Source of the DNA: Lysobacterales bacterium
GTDB lineage: Bacteria; Pseudomonadota; Gammaproteobacteria; Xanthomonadales; S139-57
NCBI GenBank assembly: GCA_026993285.1
Contig: JALWTZ010000149.1
Location: 1 to 25,894, forward strand
Direction: 5' to 3'
Length of the DNA: 25,894 bases
The position numbers and the translations under genes were made by a program. Every line of letters starts with the position of its first letter. Position 1 is the first letter of the stretch. Below, in pieces: positions 7,789 through 16,368 of the stretch. Below the pieces are notes generated by a model. It ran no database searches. It was not told where the DNA came from and saw only the letters and a program-made list of their open reading frames with translations.

Positions 7789-8625
7789 ATGGACGATCAC
7801 AGCTTTTACTGGTGGTCCAAGAAACTGGAGGAGCGTGCGGGTATTGTCATTCCCGCCAGTCGCAAGCAGTTTCTGGCCAGCAACCTGAACCAGCGGGTGC
7901 GTGCCAACCGTTGCCAGAACGAGGAGGAATACTATGCCCGCGTGCTGGAAGGTCCGCTGGGTGCGCGGGAGTGGGCGCAACTCATTGATTGTCTGACGGT
8001 ACACCAGACCCATTTCTTTCGTCACCTGCCGTCCGTGGAACTGGTTCGCGCCGAGGCCCGGCACTGGTACGCGGAAAGTCAGGGGCGCAAACGGGAACTG
8101 CATGCCTGGAGTGTGGGTTGTTCTACCGGTGAGGAAGCCTGGACCCTGGGCATGATCCTGGCCTCGGAAGCGGCCAGTTACCAGCGGGCCTACTACAGCG
8201 TACTGGGAACGGATGTCAGTCAGCCGGCACTGAGTCTGGCCCGTCAGGCCCGCTATGATCGGGAGCGGTTGCGGGAGATACCCGGAAACTACCGCGAGCG
8301 CTGGTGTCTGGAGGATGACCTGGGTTTCAGTATCCATCCGGATCTGCGTCGCCGGGTGGCCTTTGCCACCCTGAACCTGCTGGATGACAGCGCGGCCCCC
8401 GTTTTGTCCAACCTGCATCTGATCTATTGCCAGAATGTACTGATCTACATGCCGCGCCGGACGCGGCATCAGATTCTCAACCGTTTTGCAGCCCTGCTGC
8501 GCCCCGGTGGGGTGTTGTTGTTGGGCCCTGGAGAGGTCATGACCTGGGAGCATGAAGATATGGAAACCATTGACAACCCCAGAACCCTGGCCTTCCGGCG
8601 AAGAGAAAGAGGAAAACAAGCATGA
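7789..8625 (+). CDS. pilK: CheR-type chemoreceptor methyltransferase PilK
   Basis: PilK is an S-adenosylmethionine-dependent glutamate methyltransferase that modifies the receptor, opposing ChpB. The N-terminal CheR helical domain (about 1-95, with LTVHQTHFFRH) precedes the Rossmann-type domain. The SAM-binding motif WSVGCSTGEEAWTLGM sits near residue 108, and the late CheR motif IYCQNVLIYMP near 222-232. I chose the ATG at 7789 (278 residues) because GGAG lies five bases before it and the protein then begins where known PilK proteins begin. An in-frame ATG at 7732 would add 19 residues but has only a poorly placed AGG. The stop overlaps the chpA start (ATGA). Confidence 0.9.
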   Translation: MDDHSFYWWSKKLEERAGIVIPASRKQFLASNLNQRVRANRCQNEEEYYARVLEGPLGAREWAQLIDCLTVHQTHFFRHLPSVELVRAEARHWYAESQGRKRELHAWSVGCSTGEEAWTLGMILASEAASYQRAYYSVLGTDVSQPALSLARQARYDRERLREIPGNYRERWCLEDDLGFSIHPDLRRRVAFATLNLLDDSAAPVLSNLHLIYCQNVLIYMPRRTRHQILNRFAALLRPGGVLLLGPGEVMTWEHEDMETIDNPRTLAFRRRERGKQA

Positions 8626-11600
8626 AACTGCAGCAGGAAATCGACCACTCCACGCTGAGCTGGGTCAAGAACGAGCTGGATCTCACCCTGAAGCAGGCCA
8701 TCGAGGCACTGGAGGCCTATTCCGAAGACCGGGATGACAGCAGCCAGATGCGCTTCTGTGCCACCTATCTGCACCAGGTACAGGGCACGCTGCGCATGGT
8801 GGAACTGTATGGCGCTGCCCTGCTGGTGGAGGAAATGGAGCAGCTGGCCGTGGATCTGCTGGAAGGCCGGGTGGATGATGAAGAGGCTGCCTTCGATGTG
8901 CTGATGCGTGGCATGGTGCAATTGCCGGACTACCTCGATCGGCTGCTGTCCGGCCATCGGGACATTCCGGTAGTCTTTCTGCCGCTGGTCAACGAAATTC
9001 GTTCCCTGCGCGGGCAATCACTGGCTACGGAAGGTGCCCTGTTCAACCCGGATCTGAGCCTGGAGGTGCCCGAAAGCCTGCCCGGCCCTGCTCGCCGCTA
9101 TGCCGACAAGGTGCTGCGCCCCAATATTGCCCGCCTTCGCGCGGCCTATCAGGTCGGCCTGCTCAAGTGGTTCAAGGATGGTGCCAGCGAAGATCTCTAC
9201 CGGCGCATGGGGCTGCTGTTCGAGCGCCTGTTGTCCGTAAGCTCGGAACCGGCCCTGCGGCAGCTGTTCTGGGTGACCGGTGGTGTGGTGGAAGCCTTGC
9301 AGAACGATGCCCTGGAACTGTCCAACAGCGTCAAGTCCCTGTTCGGCAAGGTCGATCTCGAACTGCGGAAAATGGCCCTGAGCGGTGAGCGTTATTTCCG
9401 GCAAAACCGTCCGGAAGCCGTAATACGAAACCTGCTTTACTATGTGGCCCAGGCGAAGCCCGGTGGCTTGCTGGTTGACCAGATCAAGCAGCATTACGGG
9501 CTGGATGCCCTGCTGCCACGGGAAGAGGATGTGGAACATGCCATTGGCACCATGTCCGGCCACAACCGGGAAGTCCTGACCTCGGTCGGTACGGTACTCA
9601 AGGAAGAACTGCTGGGGGTCAAGGAACAACTGGATCTGATGCTGCGCAAGCCGGAAACCAGCGGCGAGTCACTGGCGGAGTTGCTGCCGGTGTTAAGCAA
9701 GGTACGCGAAACCCTGGCCATGCTGGGTATTGGCTATGCGCAGCATACCGTTGAGGACCAGATCGCACGCATCAAAAACCTGCAGACCAATGAAGGACCA
9801 GTCGAGGAAACCGACCTGCTGGAAATTGCCGGTTCACTGCTGACTGTGGAATCGGCGTTGGATGACCATATCCAGAATCTCGGTCAGCCCGAAGAAACAT
9901 CGGAAGACAGCAAGCCAGGTCATGACTTGCCGGGCAGCGAAGTGCAGCAATTGCTGGAGGGGTTGATCAAGGAAGTCAACGCCAATCTGTCTCAGGTCAA
10001 GGAATCGCTGGTTCGCTTTATCGAGGCACCCTGGGATCATCACGCCTTGCAGGATCTTCCAGGAAAACTGGAAGAAGTATCCGGTGCCCTGCGCATGCTG
10101 GAAATGGAAGAGCCGGCCACCATCATGCGCGGCGTAGGCCAGTATGTACAACAGGATCTTCTCGATCAGCAGCAGATCCCCAGCACCCGGCAGCTGGAAC
10201 TGCTGGCCGATGCCATTGCAGGCATGGAATATTTCATGGAAGCCCTGGCCGAGCGGAGATCGCCGGGACAGGTACTGGCACATATCGCCTCTGCACTGGA
10301 AGCCTTGCGTAATTCCGAACCGGAATCGGTTGCAGTGCCCGTGGAGGCTGACGAAGTCTCGTTGGACACCCTGGAGTACTCCGAAGATCTGTTGGCGGAA
10401 GCGCCGGACAGTATCGAGCCGGACATGGGGCTGCAGGATGATTCAGGAGAGATGGCACCGGCTACGGAAGGCCATGAATCCATGGACCTTGAGCAAGCAG
10501 AGGAACTGCCGGAAATCACCGAATCCCAACTGGCTGCGAATGAAACAGAGGCTGCCGAGTCAGGCATGGAACTTCCTGAAAGCATGGGGGAAGTGGCAGC
10601 AGCCGAGCCAGAAGAATCCGAACCGGCACCGAGTCAGTCCATCGCTCTGGAGCTGCCGGAAGCTGCCCAGGCCCTGGAACTGCCCCCGGTCGTCGAAGCG
10701 GATGATGAAGAGTTGCTCAACATCTTCATTGAGGAAATGGCGGAGAACAAGGCCAGCATGGCCGAGCAGCACCAGGCATGGCAACAGAACCCGGAGGATG
10801 AGCAGGCCTTGTCTTCCATCCGCCGCTCTTTCCACACCCTCAAGGGATCGGGTCGACTGATCGGTGCCAAGAGAACCGGTGAATTCAGTTGGCACATGGA
10901 GAACATGCTCAACCGCCTGATTGATGGCAGCATCGAAGCAACTCCGGCCCTGCAAGGTTTGTTGAACATCGCTGTTCATCAGACCATCCCGGCCCTGTAT
11001 GACCAGTTGTCCGCTCAGGCGGAGGGGCCAGACGAGGATGCGCTCAGACTGCAAATGCACATGGCGGATCTGCTGGCAGAAAACCAGCCGGTGGATGCAC
11101 GCTGGCTGGACATGCTGGCAGGAGGCAACGCGGGAAAGCCTGATGCCGGCACTGATTCTCACCTGGAAGAGACTGCTGCCCCCGTGGCATCGGAGGAAGA
11201 AGTCCAGGAAGAAGCGGTGTCGGCAAGCGATGATGCTACAGAAGAACGTACTGAAACAGCCGATGCCGAAATCAGCGAATTGGACACCACCGCAGACAGC
11301 ACCGTGGAAGAAGCCGAGGATGCTGTACAGGAACCGGAAGAGGCTGCGGAAACCGGTCATGAACGGATGGCTGAACCGGGCGTCGATGATGAATTGCTGG
11401 CCATCTTCGAGTCGGAAGCGCGTACACACCTTGGGGTTCTGCGTGCCTGGCTGGATGATATCGCCACGGACCCCAGAGTGCCGGAGGCTGTGCGGGTGGC
11501 CTCCCATACGCTCAACGGTGCGGCTTCCATGACGGAACTGCCTGAAATTTCCGCTCTGACCGCCCCGCTGGAAGGTGTGCTCAAACGCCTGCACCATCTG

Positions 11601-14600
11601 GATCGCGCACTGGACGAGGCCGCGCAACCGCTCATTGAACAGACACTCAATGTACTGGAGTTGCAGGTCGAGCAGCTGGTCAACCGTCAACCACTGGAAT
11701 CGGCCCCCGATCTGCAGGCGGAACTGGAAGCATTAAAGGCTACACTGCCGGAACATGCACCGGTCGATGTGCCTGTTGAGCAGGCTGAAGAACAAGAAAG
11801 TGTACAGGAAGAGGAATGGACGCTGGATGTGGATGCCCTGTCCTGGGAGGAAGATGCGCCATCGGAATCCCGGCCGGAAGCGGATGAGGATACGGTAGAG
11901 ATTCCGGTCCCCGTGGAAGATTTGACGGAACTGGACCTGGACAATCTGAAAGACCTGGAACTGACGCTGGATGATGAAGCGGATGTGCTGGCGGAACTGG
12001 ATCAGGCAACCGAAGCCCTGAGCGCACTGGCGGATCTGCCGGAAGAGGAATCCACCGAAGAAGAAAACGAAGAGGCATGGACACTCGATCTGCCCGAGGA
12101 AACAGCGGATGCAAACAGCACGACAGGTGTGGATGACGCAACGGACACCCCGGTTCTGGATGAAACCGAAGAAGGCGCGGAAGCTGAAACAGAAGAAAGT
12201 ACCGTTGAAGCCATTCTGGAGGGTCCGGATGAAACCCACGGGGAGGAAGCGCCTGCAGCACAACCGGATGAGATCGAGGTGGTGGATGAATCCAGCCCGG
12301 TAGCCGAGGAGCCGGAGGAAAGTGAGGCGCTGGAAGAGGCGGATGCCGAAGGGGAAACAGACCACCATACGGAGGACGACCAGCCCCGTATAGAAGCCGG
12401 AACGGAAGAAGCAGCGGTATCAGAAGCCGTGGATGATGGCGAGGGGGACGCGACAGAAGAGGAAGAAGTCGCAACCAGCCGCGAAACCGAGGCCACAACC
12501 CCGGCAGCCGAGACCGAAGTGCCCGCAAAACAGGAGAAGCCGCTGGAACTGGATGCGGAACTGGTCGCCATTTTCCTGGAAGAAGCCACGGATGTGACCG
12601 CAGACCTGGATCAGGCCCTGGAGCAGTGGCAACAGGCCGTCGATGAGCGGGAGCCGGTTGATGCGTTGCAACGCAGCCTGCATACCCTCAAGGGCGGAGC
12701 CAGAACCATAGGGCTGGACCAGATTGGCGAACTGGCACACCAGATGGAATCGGTTTTGATGGCCATCCAGCAGGATACCATCCAACCCAGCGCCGCCTGT
12801 GTGGAAACGGAAACCCGTGCCTTCGACCATCTGCAGGAGAATATCGACCGGGTACGCAAGGGCCTGCAGCCCATGGTGGATGACACCATGCTGGCAGAGT
12901 TGCGTGGCATGGCGGCAGGCGTGGAAGCGGAACCGGCACTGGAAGCTGAACAAAGGCGAGAAGAATTGCGTGAGGAGCAGGAAGCCACGCAAGCCGCTGA
13001 TGCCGAGCGGGAAGCAGGCACACCTGCAGCTGAACCGGCGGCAGAACTGCCTACGCTGGGCAAGGCGCCTTCCTCGGTGGTCCGCCCCAAGACCGTGCGC
13101 AAGGAAGAAGAGCAACCGGGCAAGCAGGAACTGATCCGGGTACGCTCCGACCTGCTTGGCAAACTGGTGAACTTTGCCGGTGAGGTTTCCATCTATCGTT
13201 CCCGTCTGGAACAGCAGATGGGGGACTATCGCTTCAACCTGGATGAATTGCAGCAAACGGTTGTGCGTCTGCGCGACCAGTTGCGCAAGCTGGAGATCGA
13301 AACCGAGGCGCAGATCCTTTCCCGCTACCAGCGTGAGCACGAGCTGGACGAAGAGAGCGATGAGGCATTCGATCCACTGGAACTGGACCGATTCTCCACC
13401 CTGCAGCAGCTCTCCCGCGCCCTGTCGGAATCGGTCAATGACCTGGTCAGTATCCAGGAAACCCTGGAGCAACTGACCCGGGAGTCGGAAACCCTCCTGT
13501 TGCAGCAATCCCGGGTGAGTACGGAATTGCAGGAAGGCCTGATGCAGACCCGCATGGTCTCTTTCGATACCCTGGTTCCCCGCCTGCGCCGGATTGTGCG
13601 GCAAACCGCGGCCGAGCTGGGCAAGAAGGCCGTATTGCGCGTGGAAGGCACGGAAGGCGAAATGGACCGCAACATTCTCCAGCGGATCACCGCGCCGCTG
13701 GAGCACACCCTGCGTAACGCGGTGGCGCACGGCATTGAGTCACCGGAAGCCCGCCAGGCTGCCGGCAAGCCCGAGCAGGGAGAAGTGCATATTCGGGTCA
13801 GCCGCGATGCCACGGATGTGGTACTGGAAATTTCCGACGACGGCGCCGGTATCGATACGGAAAAAGTACGGGCCAAGGCCATTGAGCAGGGGCTGATTGC
13901 AGAGGATGCCGATCTGAGTGAGCAGGAAACCTTTTCCCTGATCATGGAATCCGGTTTTTCCACGGCTGAAGAGGTCTCGAAGATCTCGGGCCGTGGCGTG
14001 GGCATGGATGTGGTCAGCACCGAGCTGAAGCAGCTGGGCGGCACCATCACCATTGATTCCGAAGCGGGCAAGGGCACGAAATTCACCATCCGCCTGCCCT
14101 TCACCCTGGCCGTGACCCAATCCATTCTGGTAAAAGTTTCCGACAGTACCTTTGCCATTCCGCTGGCTTCGGTGGAAGGGGTCGTACGCATGCCGGTGGA
14201 AGCCTTCCGTGAACTGATGGCGGAAGACCCACCGGAAATCGTGTACGGAGGCCGGGAACACCAGGTTCGCATCCTGGCTGAAATGATGGGCCTGCCGGAA
14301 GCGGCCGCCATGGACATGATCCAGGTGCCGATTCTGGTGGTACGCGCCGGTGACCAGACACTGGCACTGAAGGTGGACGGCATCGTCGGCAACCGGGAAA
14401 TTGTGGTGAAACCGGTCGGGCCGCAAATCTCCACCATCGCCGGCATCTTCGGTGCCACCATCATGGGTGACGGTTCCGTGGTGCTGATTCTCGACGTGGG
14501 TGCCCTGGCGCGTCAGGGCAAGATGCTGGTTCACCGTCCACAGCCGGAAGATGCAACACAGCAACCGGCAGTGGAAGAAAGTCGCAAGCCGGTGATCATG

Positions 14601-14960
14601 GTGGTGGACGATTCCATCACCATGCGCAAGGTGACTTCCCGCGTGCTGGAAAAACAGGATATGGAAGTCTTCACGGCCAAGGATGGACTGGATGCCCTGG
14701 AGCAGCTGCAGGAACGTCAGCCGGATGTCATGTTGCTGGATATCGAAATGCCGCGCATGGATGGCTATGAACTGGCCACCCACATGCGCAATGACGAGCG
14801 GCTGAAGCAGATCCCCATCATCATGATCACTTCACGGACCGGAGAAAAACACCGTCAGCGGGCCATGGAACTGGGCGTGGAGAAATACCTGGGCAAACCC
14901 TATCAGGAAGAAGACCTGCTGCGGGAGGTGAGGGACAGCCTTGAACAGCGCGCACACTGA
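8622..14960 (+). CDS. chpA: hybrid CheA-type histidine kinase ChpA with multiple HPt modules and a receiver
   Basis: This 2112-residue central kinase of the Pil-Chp pathway phosphorylates PilG. Order: a FimL-like N-terminal half (1-560) with an HPt-like helix bearing His51 (LHQVQG) and two look-alikes with Ser359 (LSKVRE) and Glu484 (LEEVSG) at the same place; HPt at about 695-800 (His738, HTLKG); HPt at about 921-1022 (His962, HTLNG); a highly acidic linker (about 1040-1300); HPt at about 1309-1416 (His1354, HTLKG); dimerisation region (about 1503-1660); ATPase with HTLRNAVAHG (1695-1704), DDGAGI (1739-1744) and GRGVGMDV (1790-1797); CheW-like domain (about 1832-1965); receiver (about 1990-2108) with Asp1996/1997, Asp2040 and Lys2092. 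Pseudomonas ChpA is about 2470 residues with six HPt plus Ser and Thr variants, so this version is shorter. The start overlaps pilK and has an AGAGGAAAA ribosome-binding site. Confidence 0.95.
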   Translation: MKLQQEIDHSTLSWVKNELDLTLKQAIEALEAYSEDRDDSSQMRFCATYLHQVQGTLRMVELYGAALLVEEMEQLAVDLLEGRVDDEEAAFDVLMRGMVQLPDYLDRLLSGHRDIPVVFLPLVNEIRSLRGQSLATEGALFNPDLSLEVPESLPGPARRYADKVLRPNIARLRAAYQVGLLKWFKDGASEDLYRRMGLLFERLLSVSSEPALRQLFWVTGGVVEALQNDALELSNSVKSLFGKVDLELRKMALSGERYFRQNRPEAVIRNLLYYVAQAKPGGLLVDQIKQHYGLDALLPREEDVEHAIGTMSGHNREVLTSVGTVLKEELLGVKEQLDLMLRKPETSGESLAELLPVLSKVRETLAMLGIGYAQHTVEDQIARIKNLQTNEGPVEETDLLEIAGSLLTVESALDDHIQNLGQPEETSEDSKPGHDLPGSEVQQLLEGLIKEVNANLSQVKESLVRFIEAPWDHHALQDLPGKLEEVSGALRMLEMEEPATIMRGVGQYVQQDLLDQQQIPSTRQLELLADAIAGMEYFMEALAERRSPGQVLAHIASALEALRNSEPESVAVPVEADEVSLDTLEYSEDLLAEAPDSIEPDMGLQDDSGEMAPATEGHESMDLEQAEELPEITESQLAANETEAAESGMELPESMGEVAAAEPEESEPAPSQSIALELPEAAQALELPPVVEADDEELLNIFIEEMAENKASMAEQHQAWQQNPEDEQALSSIRRSFHTLKGSGRLIGAKRTGEFSWHMENMLNRLIDGSIEATPALQGLLNIAVHQTIPALYDQLSAQAEGPDEDALRLQMHMADLLAENQPVDARWLDMLAGGNAGKPDAGTDSHLEETAAPVASEEEVQEEAVSASDDATEERTETADAEISELDTTADSTVEEAEDAVQEPEEAAETGHERMAEPGVDDELLAIFESEARTHLGVLRAWLDDIATDPRVPEAVRVASHTLNGAASMTELPEISALTAPLEGVLKRLHHLDRALDEAAQPLIEQTLNVLELQVEQLVNRQPLESAPDLQAELEALKATLPEHAPVDVPVEQAEEQESVQEEEWTLDVDALSWEEDAPSESRPEADEDTVEIPVPVEDLTELDLDNLKDLELTLDDEADVLAELDQATEALSALADLPEEESTEEENEEAWTLDLPEETADANSTTGVDDATDTPVLDETEEGAEAETEESTVEAILEGPDETHGEEAPAAQPDEIEVVDESSPVAEEPEESEALEEADAEGETDHHTEDDQPRIEAGTEEAAVSEAVDDGEGDATEEEEVATSRETEATTPAAETEVPAKQEKPLELDAELVAIFLEEATDVTADLDQALEQWQQAVDEREPVDALQRSLHTLKGGARTIGLDQIGELAHQMESVLMAIQQDTIQPSAACVETETRAFDHLQENIDRVRKGLQPMVDDTMLAELRGMAAGVEAEPALEAEQRREELREEQEATQAADAEREAGTPAAEPAAELPTLGKAPSSVVRPKTVRKEEEQPGKQELIRVRSDLLGKLVNFAGEVSIYRSRLEQQMGDYRFNLDELQQTVVRLRDQLRKLEIETEAQILSRYQREHELDEESDEAFDPLELDRFSTLQQLSRALSESVNDLVSIQETLEQLTRESETLLLQQSRVSTELQEGLMQTRMVSFDTLVPRLRRIVRQTAAELGKKAVLRVEGTEGEMDRNILQRITAPLEHTLRNAVAHGIESPEARQAAGKPEQGEVHIRVSRDATDVVLEISDDGAGIDTEKVRAKAIEQGLIAEDADLSEQETFSLIMESGFSTAEEVSKISGRGVGMDVVSTELKQLGGTITIDSEAGKGTKFTIRLPFTLAVTQSILVKVSDSTFAIPLASVEGVVRMPVEAFRELMAEDPPEIVYGGREHQVRILAEMMGLPEAAAMDMIQVPILVVRAGDQTLALKVDGIVGNREIVVKPVGPQISTIAGIFGATIMGDGSVVLILDVGALARQGKMLVHRPQPEDATQQPAVEESRKPVIMVVDDSITMRKVTSRVLEKQDMEVFTAKDGLDALEQLQERQPDVMLLDIEMPRMDGYELATHMRNDERLKQIPIIMITSRTGEKHRQRAMELGVEKYLGKPYQEEDLLREVRDSLEQRAH

Positions 14961-15882
14961 TCGGGCCAGACACTGTACAGCGGTGATCGAACTGGTCACC
15001 GATGTCTCCGTGCTGCCGGATGCGCTCAAAACCGTGTTTCAAAAAGCCGGCATTCGCCTGGCCGGTCTGCACAGGTGCGGGAAGAGCAAGGCCGAACTTG
15101 AGCTGCATTCCGGCCTGCCGGTACTGGTCCTGATGCAGAACAACCTGCCGGAAACGGTAATGGAACAATTGCTGGAGCTGGAACAACCGGTCTGGTTCGT
15201 GGACTGGGACGGTGCGTCGATCGAGCCTGTGGTCAAAACCCTGCAAAACAAACTGCAACCGCAGCCCGTTACGGCAAGCCCTGCCGTTGAAGTGGATTCG
15301 AAATCCGCGGCCTACAACGAAACAGCCATGCCGAGTACCTGGCTGCTGGCCGCATCCATTGGCGGGCCGGAAGCCTTGCGCAGTTTCCTCTCGCGCCTGC
15401 CGGGGGACCTGCCGACCTGCCTGATTCTGGTACAGCACATTGGCCGTGAATTCCAGCAACAGCTGGTACAACAGCTGGATCAGGCCTCCCCGTTGCCGGT
15501 CAAGCTGATGACCGAGGGCATGCGCCATGCGCCACAACAGGTACTGGTCGTGCCTTCTGACCGACAGGTACGGCTGGATGATGAAGGCCGTTTCCGCCTG
15601 AAACCCGGCAATCAACGCTTTACACCCTGTATCGACCAGGTGGTTTCCGGCCTGTTGCCGCAGCTGGGAGACGAACTGGGCATGATTGTATTCAGCGGCA
15701 TGTCCAACGATGGCGTGGCGGGCAGCCATGCCGTACATATCGCGGGCGGGCCGGTCTGGGTACAGACTCCGGAAACCTGCGTAGTGGCTTCCATGGTGGA
15801 AGGTACCATGAACAAAACCGAAACCGGCCTGGCTGGCTCTCCGGATGAACTGGCCGACATGCTGGTGAGTGTCTATCACTGA
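14941..15882 (+). CDS. chpB: CheB-type receptor methylesterase ChpB
   Basis: ChpB removes methyl groups from receptor glutamates and so resets the pathway. The C-terminal methylesterase domain (about 130-312) keeps the Ser-His-Asp triad: Ser139 in AASIGGPEA, His166 in VQHIG and Asp257 in SGMSNDGV. The N-terminal 105 residues look receiver-like in length but lack an obvious phospho-accepting Asp context, so activation by phosphorylation is doubtful. The TTG at 14941 is preceded by GGGAGGTGAGGG (14923-14934), a strong ribosome-binding site, and overlaps the end of chpA by 20 bp. A GTG at 14983 is an alternative without such a site and would shorten the protein by 14 residues. Ten bases separate it from chpC. 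Confidence 0.9.
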   Translation: MNSAHTDRARHCTAVIELVTDVSVLPDALKTVFQKAGIRLAGLHRCGKSKAELELHSGLPVLVLMQNNLPETVMEQLLELEQPVWFVDWDGASIEPVVKTLQNKLQPQPVTASPAVEVDSKSAAYNETAMPSTWLLAASIGGPEALRSFLSRLPGDLPTCLILVQHIGREFQQQLVQQLDQASPLPVKLMTEGMRHAPQQVLVVPSDRQVRLDDEGRFRLKPGNQRFTPCIDQVVSGLLPQLGDELGMIVFSGMSNDGVAGSHAVHIAGGPVWVQTPETCVVASMVEGTMNKTETGLAGSPDELADMLVSVYH

Positions 15883-15891
15883 GGAAAAACC

Positions 15892-16368
15892 ATGTCAGAA
15901 CTGATGAATGAAATACGCGGCGTGATGATTCCGGTCACCGGAGGTCATGTCGTGCTGCCCAATGCCGCCATTGCCGAACTGGTGGCCTACACCCCGCCGG
16001 GCAGCATGCCCTGTGAGGAATCCTGGGTGCTGGGATTCGTCAACTGGCGTGGCTGGCAGGTACCGCTGTTTTCCTTTTCGCTGATGGCGGAGCTGGCCGA
16101 AGAGGAGCGGGACAACACGGCGAGAGTGGCCATACTCAAGGCCCTGACTGGCAGTACCAACATGCCCTTTCTGGCACTGATGACCCAGGGCTTCCCGCAA
16201 TTGCATAACCTGAACAAGCAGAACCTGCAGATCATACCCGGCGCGGAGATGACTCCGGGTGTGGCCTTTCAGGTGGAAGTAGAAGGCCAGCAGGGCTATA
16301 TCCCGGATCTGGCTTATATAGAGAACACCCTGTCCCGTTGTCTGGCGGAAAGTAAACGGAGCGCATGA
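15892..16368 (+). CDS. chpC: CheW-like adaptor ChpC
   Basis: This 158-residue single-domain CheW-family protein is the second adaptor of the Pil-Chp cluster; in Pseudomonas it is thought to connect additional input receptors to ChpA. The N terminus MSELMNEIRGVMIPVTGGH, the VVLPNAAIAELVAY strand-helix and WVLGFVNWRGWQVPLFSFS match the ChpC type rather than PilI. The ATG follows GAGGAAAAACC (15881-15891), an adequate ribosome-binding site. The final TGA overlaps the asmA start, so chpC and asmA are coupled. I infer function from the fold and the position after chpB. Confidence 0.88.
   Translation: MSELMNEIRGVMIPVTGGHVVLPNAAIAELVAYTPPGSMPCEESWVLGFVNWRGWQVPLFSFSLMAELAEEERDNTARVAILKALTGSTNMPFLALMTQGFPQLHNLNKQNLQIIPGAEMTPGVAFQVEVEGQQGYIPDLAYIENTLSRCLAESKRSA

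Noticed and set aside
11733..13730. Several long minus-strand open frames opposite the acidic linker and kinase region of chpA.
   Set aside because: They mirror Glu/Asp-rich codons (GAA/GAG read as TTC/CTC), giving Phe/Leu/Ser-rich nonsense; the sense frame has clear domains on both sides.
4482..16368. A novel signalling system distinct from known chemosensory pathways.
   Set aside because: Gene content and order match the known Pil-Chp pathway; the differences (no pilH, reduced ChpA) are variations reported separately.
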